A stretch of 64,000 nt of DNA from a virus, in IMG/VR virus record IMGVR_UViG_3300045282_000227, positions 1-64,000 of that record; one strand, given 5' to 3'. A program made the position numbers and the translations under genes. Below are positions 1 to 6,841 of this stretch, piece by piece (position 1 is the first letter of the stretch; each line of letters opens with the position of its first letter). The notes under the pieces are model-generated. The model had not been told where the DNA came from. It saw only the letters and a list, made by a program, of their open reading frames with translations, and searched no databases.

Positions 1-27
1 TGAGATACTGGTCATAGATATAGATGT

Positions 28-112
28 GCCGAGCTGGCGGAACTGGTAGACGCGGCGGCCTCAAAAGCCGCTGCCGCAAGGCGTAAGGGTTCGAGTCCCT
101 TGTTCGGTACCA
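28..112 (+). tRNA. tRNA-Leu (CAA)
   Basis: An 85-base cloverleaf with 7-bp acceptor stem (GCCGAGC with GTTCGGT, two G-T pairs), a Leu-type D arm, anticodon loop CTCAAAA giving anticodon CAA, a long class II variable arm and a TTCGAGT T loop. The CCA end is encoded. It should read UUG codons and opens a phage tRNA cluster. Confidence 0.92.
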
Positions 113-120
113 CAAGATAT

Positions 121-206
121 GGAAGCTAGCGTGCTGCGCACAAACTGGTCTTGAAAACCAGGCCGACACCTAGGTAGGGTCGAGGGTTGAATTCCTTTAG
201 CTTCCG
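121..206 (+). tRNA. tRNA-Ser (UGA)
   Basis: An 86-base class II tRNA. Acceptor GGAAGCT pairs with AGCTTCC, the anticodon stem CTGGT/ACCAG closes loop CTTGAAA with anticodon TGA, and there is an extended variable arm. The discriminator is G and no CCA is encoded, so the end must be added by an enzyme. The T loop (TTGAATT) departs from TTCRA, a slight weakness. Confidence 0.88.
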
Positions 207-216
207 AAGTTTCAAT

Positions 217-295
217 GGTCTAGTGGATGGGAATTGGTATACCCGAATGGTCGAGAGCCATTTGCTTGTCGGTTCGAGTCCGACCTAGACCACCA
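217..295 (+). tRNA. Atypical tRNA, anticodon loop TCGAGAG (GAG, Leu?)
   Basis: Acceptor GGTCTAG pairs perfectly with CTAGACC, followed by A and an encoded CCA. The T arm (GTCGG TTCGAGT CCGAC) and a strong anticodon stem (AATGG/CCATT) are present. The seven-base loop TCGAGAG has C instead of the near-universal U at position 33. The nominal anticodon GAG would be Leu, but there is no class II variable arm, and two extra bases precede the D stem. It is clearly tRNA-derived; amino-acid identity and function are uncertain. Confidence 0.7.
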
Positions 296-356
296 GAAAG
301 CCGTCACTCTAGCTTCCCGGCTGAAGAATAGGAAGACATAACGCGAGGAGTAGAAA

Positions 357-578
357 ATGAATTTACCTTCAAGGTTTCAAATCGATTGTCGTGTGCTTGC
401 TGGTCGTCTCGACGGAGGCAAACCCGGTCAAGTGACTGCCGTGCATTTCACAAAGAGCAAGGTTTCATACGATGTCCTCTTCGATGAAGGACAGCATCGC
501 AAACTGAACAGTGAGCGCGTGCATCCGTCGATTGAATGTGAGGACTATGTCGAGGACGGCTTCACTCGTTACAGATAA
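357..578 (+). CDS. Small protein of unknown function (73 aa)
   Basis: I do not recognise this protein. It starts at ATG 357 after a good ribosome binding site (GCGAGGAG, 7 bases upstream) and lies inside the tRNA cluster. It has no membrane segment or cysteine motif. The middle part alternates hydrophobic and charged residues (VSYDVLFDEGQHRKL), like a small beta-barrel that could resemble a KOW/Tudor-type fold, but that is only an impression. Confidence 0.75.
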   Translation: MNLPSRFQIDCRVLAGRLDGGKPGQVTAVHFTKSKVSYDVLFDEGQHRKLNSERVHPSIECEDYVEDGFTRYR

Positions 579-585
579 GATTCAT

Positions 586-657
586 TGCCCCGGCTATGGA
601 AGACAGTTGACCTCCTAAGTCCACGAATTGTGGGTTCGAATCCCATCGGGGCGACCA
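586..657 (+). tRNA. tRNA-Arg (CCU)
   Basis: A 72-base cloverleaf: acceptor TGCCCCG with CGGGGCG (first pair T-G), loop CTCCTAA with U33 and anticodon CCT, T loop TTCGAAT, discriminator A and encoded CCA. The anticodon stem has one mismatch (T-C) and the D arm is short. It would read AGG, a codon rare in many bacteria. Confidence 0.78.
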
Positions 658-665
658 ATTAAATA
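658..665 (+). promoter_or_regulatory. T4-like late promoter core (weak candidate)
   Basis: ATTAAATA lies directly after the tRNA-Arg gene and 26 bases before the ATG at 692. It matches the TAAATA core repeated elsewhere in the window. Confidence 0.35.
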
Positions 666-691
666 TCTGATACAGAATATCGGAATTCAAA

Positions 692-1273
692 ATGTCAGGT
701 GTCTTTCTCAGAAAGTCTAGTGTGCCACTTCCACAGTATACAGTGACTGTCGACAGAGGAAAGCCGTCAAAGCTCAAGCCGGAAGGTGAAGCTCTGGCTC
801 CAGCAATGAATGCCAAGGATCACAAGGAGACGAAAGACTCTGAAGCGTCCTTCAAGCAATATCAACGACACGTTTCCGGAATCAGAACATCGAAGATTCA
901 CTCGATCAAGGATGGTCATCCGACGCATGTTGGCGATGTGACGCACTTCCCGAACGGCGACGTTCATGTGGATTTCAAAGATCATCGAGAGGCCAATGAA
1001 TGGGCCCGCTCGAAGAAACATCATGAACACGAGGATGCTGAACACGTCCTTCACCATATGTCGGAGAAAGATCACGATCACATCCTGAATGTCCACAATT
1101 GGCATGCACAGAAAGCTCACGAGGAAAGCCTGGCAGCGAAGAACGAAGCGCCGGCTCATGGTCATTTCAAGGATGATGACCTATCCACACTCGACAACCA
1201 CTTGAAGTTGAAACACAAGCTCCACGAGAATCTCACGAAGAAGTTTCGTGATCTCATAGATATGCCGGGGTAG
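692..1273 (+). CDS. His- and charge-rich protein of unknown function (193 aa)
   Basis: Not recognised. The central and C-terminal parts are very rich in His, Lys, Asp and Glu (for example SKKHHEHEDAEHVLHHMSEK) with predicted helix, and the first 40 residues are more extended. The composition could bind metal or coat nucleic acid, but no known domain is visible. The start at ATG 692 has only a weak binding site (CGGAA); an internal ATG at 806 is an alternative. It lies between tRNA genes. Confidence 0.75.
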   Translation: MSGVFLRKSSVPLPQYTVTVDRGKPSKLKPEGEALAPAMNAKDHKETKDSEASFKQYQRHVSGIRTSKIHSIKDGHPTHVGDVTHFPNGDVHVDFKDHREANEWARSKKHHEHEDAEHVLHHMSEKDHDHILNVHNWHAQKAHEESLAAKNEAPAHGHFKDDDLSTLDNHLKLKHKLHENLTKKFRDLIDMPG

Positions 1274-1361
1274 CGGACCATATAGAGGAAAAGATGGTCA
1301 GACGCGTTGGGTTGTGAAATTCAGCAAATCAAAACGAAAATCATACACATCCAAACAGTAT

Positions 1362-1438
1362 GGGTCTCTAGCCCAATTGGCAGAGGCGGTGGCCTTAATC
1401 CCCACACAGTGAGAGTTCGAATCTCTCGAGACCCACCA
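1362..1438 (+). tRNA. tRNA-Leu (UAA), short variable loop
   Basis: Acceptor GGGTCTC pairs with GAGACCC, followed by A and CCA. D stem is GCC/GGC, T arm GAGAG TTCGAAT CTCTC. Loop CTTAATC gives anticodon TAA. The variable loop is only five bases, unusual for Leu, position 37 is T, and one anticodon stem pair is C-C, so charging specificity is uncertain. Confidence 0.75.
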
Positions 1439-1443
1439 AATTT

Positions 1444-1516
1444 GTCCGTATCGTCTACATGGTTAGGACGCCTGACTCTCAATCAGGGAAATCCGGTTCG
1501 ATCCCGGATATGGACG
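1444..1516 (+). tRNA. tRNA-Glu (CUC)
   Basis: A 73-base cloverleaf with acceptor GTCCGTA/TATGGAC, anticodon stem CCTGA/TCAGG, loop CTCTCAA (anticodon CTC) and T arm TCCGG TTCGATC CCGGA. The discriminator is G as in Glu tRNAs. No CCA is encoded (the next bases are CAG). Confidence 0.85.
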
Positions 1517-1521
1517 CAGAT

Positions 1522-1529
1522 TATAAATA
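1522..1529 (+). promoter_or_regulatory. T4-type late promoter TATAAATA
   Basis: Perfect match to the T4 late consensus TATAAATA, placed so that the expected start of transcription (6 bases after its last A) is position 1535, the A of the endonuclease ATG. It follows the tRNA-Glu gene directly. Confidence 0.65.
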
Positions 1530-1534
1530 CAGAT

Positions 1535-2164
1535 ATGAACTATTATCTGTATCGAATCACCAACAAGGTGAACGGAAAGATCTACGTCGGAGTCCATAAA
1601 ACAAGTCGTTTAGACGACGGGTACATGGGTTCTGGGAAGGTCATCGTCCGCGCCATAGAAAAGCACGGTGTGGAAAATTTCCAAAAGGAAATTCTCGAAC
1701 ACTTTGAAGACGCTGCTAAGATGTACGAGCGCGAGAAAGAAGTGGTGACAGATGAGTTCCTTGCAAGAGATGATACGTACAATCTCAGACGCGGTGGAAA
1801 TGGTGGGTTCGATTTCATTAACAAAGATCCTCGATCTTCAGAATGGAAAGAACGTGCTGGCCTAGCGAGTAGTGTCAAATACAAGATACTGTATGAAACA
1901 GATGAGACAGTCAGAGAAAGATTCGCCGAATATAGATCTCGTCGTTCTCGGGAGAAGATGGCAGAAACTCTCAGGAAGACAAATCAAGCTCGACGTGGAA
2001 TTCCGCTTTCAACAGAAACCAAAGCCAAGATAAAGATCGCACGTCAAGGAAAACAGGTTGGAAATCTAAATTCTCAATATGGTTCATTCTGGATCACCGA
2101 CGGATTGATTAGTAAGAAATGTGCTGGTGAAATTCCATCGGGGTGGAGAAGAGGTAGAACTTGA
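1535..2164 (+). CDS. GIY-YIG homing endonuclease with NUMOD3-like tail
   Basis: A 209-residue free-standing endonuclease of the T4 Seg type. The N-terminal domain (residues 1-90) carries the GIY-YIG signature as YLYRIT...KIYVGVHK, followed by a conserved Glu-rich helix. The C-terminal part (140-190) has NUMOD3-like DNA-binding repeats (SREKMAETLRKTNQARRG, STETKAKIKIARQGK). Such enzymes cut intronless alleles and spread their own gene. ATG 1535 is chosen because the homology begins there; it sits 5 bases after a perfect late promoter core and has no ribosome binding site, so a leaderless late message is likely. Confidence 0.88.
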   Translation: MNYYLYRITNKVNGKIYVGVHKTSRLDDGYMGSGKVIVRAIEKHGVENFQKEILEHFEDAAKMYEREKEVVTDEFLARDDTYNLRRGGNGGFDFINKDPRSSEWKERAGLASSVKYKILYETDETVRERFAEYRSRRSREKMAETLRKTNQARRGIPLSTETKAKIKIARQGKQVGNLNSQYGSFWITDGLISKKCAGEIPSGWRRGRT

Positions 2165-2189
2165 CATCAGCTAGGATTCATCGTACCAT
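2161..2189 (+). promoter_or_regulatory. Sigma70-like promoter TTGACA-17-TACCAT
   Basis: -35 TTGACA at 2161-2166, 17-base spacer, -10 TACCAT at 2184-2189. The TGA stop of the endonuclease gene lies within the -35 box. It probably drives the damaged gene at 2251 and the NAD block behind it. Confidence 0.6.
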
Positions 2190-2218
2190 ATGAACTAGGC
2201 TCTCAATGCCACGAAATC

Positions 2219-2224
2219 TAAATA
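2219..2224 (+). promoter_or_regulatory. Late promoter core TAAATA (candidate)
   Basis: TCTAAATA ending at 2224, 26 bases upstream of the GTG at 2251. Similar to the other late cores but without close spacing to a start. Confidence 0.35.
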
Positions 2225-2236
2225 TGAGTATTCAAC

Positions 2237-2249
2237 GGAAGGAGTTTCC
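2237..2249 (+). promoter_or_regulatory. Conserved ribosome binding element GGAAGGAGTTTCC, copy 1
   Basis: A 13-base element repeated exactly before 2527 and 4068. GGAA and TTCC can pair, leaving the Shine-Dalgarno GGAG in the loop. Here it precedes the GTG at 2251. Confidence 0.6.
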
Positions 2250-2250
2250 T

Positions 2251-2513
2251 GTGAATCAGATGAAAGTCTATAAGGCCTCCGAAAAGGAATATTCACTTCC
2301 TCTGATAGACTGATTTTCCTAGGTAACGGCACGGCTGCGATCTGGAACGGTAAAGAAAGAAGGTTGATCCAATCTGACGTCTGCTATCGCTCACCCGATT
2401 CGCATGTCACTGTAGCTAACGAAGAAATCCCATCGAAGTTGTCAGCCTCGAAGATCGAAATCGAACACATAACAAAACACAATATCAATCTACCATTCGC
2501 TTTGAATTCATAG
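2251..2513 (+). pseudogene. Frameshifted small gene upstream of the NAD block
   Basis: From GTG 2251 (or ATG 2260) a frame runs to a TGA at 2311, giving only about 20 codons. A second frame, shifted by -1, is open from just before 2316 to a TAG at 2511 and reads FLGNGTAAIWNGKERR..., with no start codon of its own after its upstream stop. Joined, the two would give a protein of about 86 residues. A strong ribosome binding element precedes the first part, which argues for a real gene broken by one indel near the TTTT run at 2314-2317. Programmed frameshifting or a sequencing error are alternatives. Confidence 0.6.
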
Positions 2514-2525
2514 GAAGGAGTTTCC
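2513..2525 (+). promoter_or_regulatory. Conserved ribosome binding element GGAAGGAGTTTCC, copy 2
   Basis: Exact second copy, one base upstream of the ATG at 2527. It fixes the start of the NadM-Nudix gene. Confidence 0.7.
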
Positions 2526-2526
2526 A

Positions 2527-3615
2527 ATGAAACAATATGCAGACTTGGCCGTATTCATCGGCCGTTTTCAACCACTTCACCTCGGTCATGTTCATGCGAT
2601 CAAGCAGGGTATGACTCACGCCAACCACGTGTTGGTTCTGATGGGTGACACAGGTGGTCCTCGAACAATTAAGAACCCTTGGACCTACGAGGAACGCAAG
2701 CAGATGCTCATGCGTTCGCTCCCGGCCGACTGTGCTTCTGCACCTGACTGCGAGCCGCGTGTCATTATCCGTCGTCTCCAGGACTTCCGTTACCGCGACC
2801 ACGAATGGCTGTCTGAAGTCCATAACCTCGTGAGCTCGACGGCCGAATATCTCGGCGTCGGTGGAAACAAGCCGAAGATCATTCTCATCGGACACGAGAA
2901 AGATGCGTCGAGTTTCTATCTCAAGAAGTTCCCGATGTGGGACTTCGTCGACACTGGCTTCGAAGAGTTCGATGGACAGCACCAGCGTTGCCTCGATGCC
3001 ACAGTCATCCGTGACTTCATCTTCAACAAGCAACTCGGCTACACGGTCGGCGTCCTGTCACGAGAAGTCCGTGATCACATTCACTATCTAGATACCTTGG
3101 ATCCGTCCATCCTCGATGGCATGCGAGTCGAGCGAGAGTTCATTCGCAAGTATCGACAGTCGTGGTCAACAGCACCATTCCCTCCGGTGTTCGTGACGAC
3201 CGATGCCGTTGTCATTCAGTCCGGTCATATTCTCATGATCCGCCGGAAAGACAACCCCGGTGCTGGTCAATGGGCGCTCCCGGGTGGATTCATCGATCAA
3301 ACTGAATCGATCGAAGACTGCTGCATCAGGGAACTGATCGAAGAGACCAACATTCACTTGCAACCAGAAGTCTTGAAGCGCTGCATCACCAATGTCACAG
3401 TGTTCGATCGGGCCGGCGGTGTCTCGTCGGAAGACCGCGGTCGTATCATCACCCATGCGCATCTGATCAAACTCAACGACGAGAAGGACTTTCCGAAAGT
3501 CGTCGGTGGAGATGACGCAGCCGAAGCCGCCTGGATCTCGTTGGGTGAACTGGATCCACGCAAGATCTTTTCTGACCACAACGATATCATCAACGTGATG
3601 CTGGGAAAACTATGA
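2527..3615 (+). CDS. nadM: Bifunctional NMN adenylyltransferase / Nudix hydrolase
   Basis: Two-domain NadM-Nudix protein, 362 aa. The N-terminal domain makes NAD+ from NMN and ATP: it has the nucleotidyltransferase motif GRFQPLHLGH at residues 12-21 and a DATVIR motif near 160 in place of the usual SSTxxR. The C-terminal domain (about 200-355) is a Nudix hydrolase with a complete box from G256 to about 279 (GGFIDQTE...RELIEE); in this family it typically cleaves ADP-ribose. With NadV at 4068 it completes a nicotinamide-to-NAD+ route. Start set by a 13-base ribosome binding element. Length and domain order match known bacterial and phage NadM-Nudix proteins. Confidence 0.93.
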   Translation: MKQYADLAVFIGRFQPLHLGHVHAIKQGMTHANHVLVLMGDTGGPRTIKNPWTYEERKQMLMRSLPADCASAPDCEPRVIIRRLQDFRYRDHEWLSEVHNLVSSTAEYLGVGGNKPKIILIGHEKDASSFYLKKFPMWDFVDTGFEEFDGQHQRCLDATVIRDFIFNKQLGYTVGVLSREVRDHIHYLDTLDPSILDGMRVEREFIRKYRQSWSTAPFPPVFVTTDAVVIQSGHILMIRRKDNPGAGQWALPGGFIDQTESIEDCCIRELIEETNIHLQPEVLKRCITNVTVFDRAGGVSSEDRGRIITHAHLIKLNDEKDFPKVVGGDDAAEAAWISLGELDPRKIFSDHNDIINVMLGKL

Positions 3616-3830
3616 AAATCTATCTGATGGAAAAGGCTTGGTGCGATCCTCTGGAGAACAGGAACGACTTCGGATACAAGATGGTCGGCTATGTTGGCAG
3701 TGAAGACGTGGCCAAAGAGATCGTTGCCGAAGCTGGTTTTCTCCGTGGCGATGAGACCTGGTCACTCAGCTTCGCAAAGCCAAACACAATCCCAGTAATG
3801 CGTTATTCAGAACTGATGCCGTACAAGTAA
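3612..3830 (+). CDS. Small protein of unknown function (72 aa)
   Basis: Not recognised. ATG 3612 overlaps the stop of nadM by four bases (ATGA), so the two are translationally coupled. It is a mixed alpha/beta small soluble protein with no metal-binding motif. The position inside the NAD block may mean a linked role, but nothing in the sequence shows it. Confidence 0.8.
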   Translation: MKIYLMEKAWCDPLENRNDFGYKMVGYVGSEDVAKEIVAEAGFLRGDETWSLSFAKPNTIPVMRYSELMPYK

Positions 3831-3841
3831 GGAGTGTTCCG

Positions 3842-4045
3842 ATGGGAATGGCAACATCAGACGACGAAGAAAAGATCTACCGAGATCATGCTCGGAAGAA
3901 ACACTTGAAGGACATTCCCAAGAATCCTAACACATGGGATCACCGTGCGACGGAAGATGAACGTGCATATTACATACACGATCTAGAAGAGTGGGCGGCG
4001 AATTTGCCAGACGACCGCGCGTGGGAAAACTACGGCAATCGATAA
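3842..4045 (+). CDS. Small acidic protein of unknown function (67 aa)
   Basis: Not recognised. Starts at ATG 3842 after TAAGGAGTGTTCC, a variant of the ribosome binding element used by the NAD genes. The sequence is highly charged and Trp-containing (THE motifs WDHRATEDERAYYI and LEEWAANLPDD), probably helical and soluble. It lies between nadM and nadV and is likely co-transcribed with them. Confidence 0.78.
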   Translation: MGMATSDDEEKIYRDHARKKHLKDIPKNPNTWDHRATEDERAYYIHDLEEWAANLPDDRAWENYGNR

Positions 4046-4053
4046 ACATCACA

Positions 4054-4066
4054 GGAAGGAGTTTCC
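4054..4066 (+). promoter_or_regulatory. Conserved ribosome binding element GGAAGGAGTTTCC, copy 3
   Basis: Exact third copy, one base before the nadV ATG at 4068. The GGAG is six bases plus from the start codon, an optimal distance. Confidence 0.7.
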
Positions 4067-4067
4067 T

Positions 4068-5501
4068 ATGAACCAGATTCTCAGCACTGACAGTTACAAG
4101 TTCTCCCATTTCATGCAGTATCCACCGGGAACGACAGACGTCTCGAGTTACATCGAGGCCCGTGGAACCAAGTTACCGAACGTCAAGGAGCTCGTCTTCC
4201 TTGGACTTCAGAGTTACATCAAAGACCGTCTCATGAAGCCGGTCACCATGGCCGATGTACGTGAAGCCGAAACATTCTGTTCCAAACACGGAGTTCCATT
4301 CAATGTCGAAGGTTGGACGACCATCGTTCGAGATCATGGCGGATTTCTTCCGATCAAGATCACTGCAGTACCAGAGGGCACGGTTGTTCCACTTGGAAAT
4401 ATGCTTGTACAAGTTCACACTCTGGACGAGCGCTTGCCTTGGTTGACCAGCTATGTCGAGACGGACATCTTGCGTTACGTCTGGTATCCGAGCACAGTCG
4501 GAACTGTGAGCCGCGAGATCAAGAAGATCATCAAGGCTGGCCTCGATGTGAGCTCAGACATTCCAGATGTCGTCCTTCCGTTCAAGTTGCATGACTTCGG
4601 CTACCGAGGCGTCTCGAGCACCGAATCGGCTGCACGTGGTGGCTTTGCGCATCTCGTGAACTTCCTCGGGACCGACACCGTCGCTGGCATCGAACATGCG
4701 ATTGAGTTCTATGACGCAGATGTCTGTGCATATTCGATCAGTGCTTCCGAGCATAGCACGATGACCTCGTGGGGTCAGGATTACGAATACGAAGCCTACG
4801 CGAACATGGTGAAGCAGTATGCCAAGAAGGGCGCCATTTTCGCGTGTGTCATTGACAGTTACGACACATTGAACGCCATAGACCTCTGGACACTGCCGCA
4901 ACGGGGCCAGAAGAGCCTGACCGATCAAGTCAAGGAAGCCGGTGCAACGGTCGTCCTGCGTCCCGACTCTGGTCATCCGGTTGACATGCCGGTTCTGGTC
5001 GTGGACACTTTGCTGCGGCGCTTGAGGAAGGAAGGCAAAGTCAACGAGAAGGGCTTCGCGGTTCTCCCAGATCATGTTCGTGTCATCCAGGGCGACGGCA
5101 TCGACATGCACGACGTCAAGAACATTCTCGACAAACTAATCGCCGCAAAGAACAGTACCGAAAACATCGGCTTCGGCATGGGTGGTGGTCTGCTCCAGAA
5201 GTGCGACCGCGACACATTCAAGTTCGCAATGAAGTGCAACGCGATCGAGATCGACGGTGAATGGCGTGCAGTATTCAAGGATCCGATCACCGACAAGGGC
5301 AAGGCTTCCAAGCGCGGACGCCAGGTTCTCCTGCGCCACAAGGAGACGAAGGAGTTCGTGACCGTGCGTGTCGAGTTGGGTGCTGATCTACGACTCGGTG
5401 GTTGGATCTCTGCAACCGAAGTGATGTTCAGTTCATATGCCGGGACAGTGAGGACCAATTTCACGACACTTGACAAGATTCGTGAAAGGGCGGCACTCTA
5501 A
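4068..5501 (+). CDS. nadV: Nicotinamide phosphoribosyltransferase
   Basis: A 477-residue NAMPT/NadV enzyme that joins nicotinamide and PRPP to give NMN. The family landmarks are present in order: the N-terminal TDSYKFSHFMQYP, the active-site loop ASEHSTMTSWG with the catalytic His, RPDSGHP (PRPP/phosphate binding; many homologues have RPDSGDP), GDGID and GFGMGGGLLQ near the C-terminus. Length is typical. NMN can pass to NadM (2527). In phages this pair has been described as an NAD+ rebuilding pathway that defeats NAD-depleting defences. It begins after a conserved ribosome binding element and its stop codon lies within a late promoter core (5499). Confidence 0.96.
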   Translation: MNQILSTDSYKFSHFMQYPPGTTDVSSYIEARGTKLPNVKELVFLGLQSYIKDRLMKPVTMADVREAETFCSKHGVPFNVEGWTTIVRDHGGFLPIKITAVPEGTVVPLGNMLVQVHTLDERLPWLTSYVETDILRYVWYPSTVGTVSREIKKIIKAGLDVSSDIPDVVLPFKLHDFGYRGVSSTESAARGGFAHLVNFLGTDTVAGIEHAIEFYDADVCAYSISASEHSTMTSWGQDYEYEAYANMVKQYAKKGAIFACVIDSYDTLNAIDLWTLPQRGQKSLTDQVKEAGATVVLRPDSGHPVDMPVLVVDTLLRRLRKEGKVNEKGFAVLPDHVRVIQGDGIDMHDVKNILDKLIAAKNSTENIGFGMGGGLLQKCDRDTFKFAMKCNAIEIDGEWRAVFKDPITDKGKASKRGRQVLLRHKETKEFVTVRVELGADLRLGGWISATEVMFSSYAGTVRTNFTTLDKIRERAAL

Positions 5502-5504
5502 ATA
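5497..5504 (+). promoter_or_regulatory. Late promoter core TCTAAATA
   Basis: TCTAAATA overlaps the nadV stop codon and lies 6 bases before the tRNA-Thr gene, so tRNA-Thr and the secreted protein at 5607 could be expressed late. Confidence 0.45.
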
Positions 5505-5510
5505 CTAGAC

Positions 5511-5584
5511 GCTCTGTTAGTATAGTGGTAGTACAGGTGTTTCGTAAGCACTTGGCGTAGGTTCGATTCCTACACGGAGCTCCA
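5511..5584 (+). tRNA. tRNA-Thr (CGU)
   Basis: Acceptor GCTCTGT pairs with ACGGAGC, loop TTCGTAA gives anticodon CGT, T arm GTAGG TTCGATT CCTAC, discriminator T and encoded CCA. It should read ACG. It stands apart from the main tRNA cluster, just after nadV. Confidence 0.9.
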
Positions 5585-5606
5585 ATTGACATTGAGGAGA
5601 AGTGAT

Positions 5607-5819
5607 ATGAAGCTGTCGTTCGTCGGCGTCGTTCTAGGTTTCGTCCTTGGAGTATCGAGCACAGTTCTCGCTACCACCGATCACTTCACCATCAACGGTG
5701 ACAATCAATGCGATCACTATACAATGGTCGTCGTGGCAACAGGTGAAGCCAATGCACAAGGCAAGCGCTATCCGGCCATGGAAGTCCTCTTGGTACCAAA
5801 GTGTGGGCGTTCTGCATAG
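5607..5819 (+). CDS. Small exported protein of unknown function (70 aa)
   Basis: ATG 5607 follows GAGGAGAAGTGAT, a good ribosome binding site, and begins a clear signal peptide or membrane anchor (MKLSFVGVVLGFVLGVSSTVLA), with a possible cleavage after VLA. The remaining roughly 45 residues contain two Cys that could form a disulphide in the periplasm. Function unknown. Confidence 0.78.
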   Translation: MKLSFVGVVLGFVLGVSSTVLATTDHFTINGDNQCDHYTMVVVATGEANAQGKRYPAMEVLLVPKCGRSA

Positions 5820-5825
5820 AAACAC

Positions 5826-5854
5826 TTGACTTCTTCCACGTAACACTATATCAT
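5826..5854 (+). promoter_or_regulatory. Sigma70-like promoter TTGACT-17-TATCAT
   Basis: -35 at 5826-5831, -10 at 5849-5854, exactly 17 apart. The ATG at 5861 lies 6 bases after the -10 box, so the transcript is expected to start at or within a base or two of it. Confidence 0.72.
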
Positions 5855-5860
5855 CGTTGT

Positions 5861-6289
5861 ATGAATAAGAGCTTCAATATGCACTCACTCAGGAAGTTCT
5901 GGTACGAACAGATTTCGTGTCGCATCTGGCCACGTCAGAAGTGGTTGACGAAGCAGATTCCCAAGACCTGGCAAGACAAGGATGGACTCATCGAGGATCT
6001 TGTCTTTGCGTGCCTGGTCAACTTCTGGGAAGCTGAGGACGGCGAAGAGTCCCTCCGTCTTCAGTATATCGATCCTGACAATCGTCTCAGTGATGAGCGA
6101 CGTGCAAAATTCCGCGACATCTACCAGAGACTGAACAAAGCCTACTTCTGGGCGGTCTCTCGTAAGGCATTGTGGGACGACCCAACTCTTTCACCGAAGG
6201 AATTGGTCGAGCAAGAAGCTGTTCTCACCGAGAAAGATTCGTATTTTCTCAAAGAAATCATCGAACTACGTGAATACCTCTGGACCTAG
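5861..6289 (+). CDS. Protein of unknown function (142 aa), leaderless start
   Basis: Not recognised. A Trp-rich, charged, probably helical soluble protein (FWYEQISCRIWPRQKW near the start, WEAEDGEESLRLQYIDP in the middle). ATG 5861 is preferred because it lies exactly 6 bases after a strong TATCAT -10 box, as at 13065, 19539 and 26238; ATG 5879 is an alternative. There is no ribosome binding site upstream of 5861. The acidic C-terminal half has helices ending EIIELREYLWT. Confidence 0.8.
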   Translation: MNKSFNMHSLRKFWYEQISCRIWPRQKWLTKQIPKTWQDKDGLIEDLVFACLVNFWEAEDGEESLRLQYIDPDNRLSDERRAKFRDIYQRLNKAYFWAVSRKALWDDPTLSPKELVEQEAVLTEKDSYFLKEIIELREYLWT

Positions 6290-6300
6290 GAGAATTGAAC

Positions 6301-6534
6301 ATGAGTGTCACTGACCAGCCGATCGAAGAGCTCGACAAGATCAAGCAGCTCGAAGCCATCGTCGAGAAGATTTCGGCTCTCGATACACAGAGAGGCAAGG
6401 CTATCGACGAGATCAACGACGCACTCCAAGGCGTCGAAATCACCGAGGAGCTGCAAGATCGCCTCCAAGACCTCGCCTACGACATCGGCATGGAATGGGA
6501 CGGCGAGCAGTTCTGGGAACCGTCGACCTGCTAA
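6301..6534 (+). CDS. Small coiled-coil protein ending FWEPSTC (77 aa)
   Basis: First of three neighbouring small genes whose products end in a shared motif. ATG 6301 follows CTAGGAGAATTGAAC. Residues 8-70 look like helical coiled coil (IEELDKIKQLEAIVEKISAL). The last nine residues EQFWEPSTC end in Cys and match VQFWKPSSC of the next gene and, loosely, SILWQNSGC of the third. Function unknown; the C-terminal Cys could be a modification or crosslinking site. Confidence 0.82.
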   Translation: MSVTDQPIEELDKIKQLEAIVEKISALDTQRGKAIDEINDALQGVEITEELQDRLQDLAYDIGMEWDGEQFWEPSTC

Positions 6535-6544
6535 GGAGCAGAAC

Positions 6545-6778
6545 ATGAGCGAGAAACTTGAAAGGCTTCACCTGATCGCCGATCAACTTCGGGCACTTCA
6601 AGTCCAGAAGAACGACATCGTCCGCGAGTTGAAAGAGCAGACGAAGGACCTCGACGTGAGCGCGGAGACCGAGGAGAACGAAGAGCTCTTGGACGTCTTG
6701 GAAGACATTGCGTCCTGGGCCGATCTGGAACTGTCAACCCGTTCAAAGGTACAATTCTGGAAACCGTCAAGCTGCTAA
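6545..6778 (+). CDS. Small coiled-coil protein ending FWKPSSC (77 aa)
   Basis: Paralogue of the preceding gene: same length, helical body (LHLIADQLRALQVQKNDIV) and C-terminal VQFWKPSSC. It starts at ATG 6545 after AAGGAGCAGAAC, 10 bases behind the previous stop, and is probably in the same message. Function unknown. Confidence 0.82.
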   Translation: MSEKLERLHLIADQLRALQVQKNDIVRELKEQTKDLDVSAETEENEELLDVLEDIASWADLELSTRSKVQFWKPSSC

Positions 6779-6783
6779 GGTGC

Positions 6784-6812
6784 TTGACATCTGAGTAACA
6801 TTATCGTACAAT
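6784..6812 (+). promoter_or_regulatory. Sigma70-like promoter TTGACA-17-TACAAT
   Basis: -35 at 6784-6789 and -10 at 6807-6812, immediately followed by the palindrome at 6813. It should drive 6842 and the genes after it. Confidence 0.72.
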
Positions 6813-6829
6813 CTGGTTACGTTAACCAG
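6813..6829 (+). promoter_or_regulatory. Palindrome CTGGTTA-CGT-TAACCAG at the transcription start
   Basis: A perfect 7-bp inverted repeat with a 3-base centre begins at the base after the -10 box. It would lie at about +1 to +17 of the message. It may be an operator or a protective 5' hairpin. Confidence 0.5.
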
Positions 6830-6841
6830 TGGGACAGAACG

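Noticed and set aside
1276-1299. GACCAT...ATGGTC hairpin after the His-rich gene as a terminator
   Set aside because: Only six pairs with a 12-base loop and no U-run; it could occur by chance.
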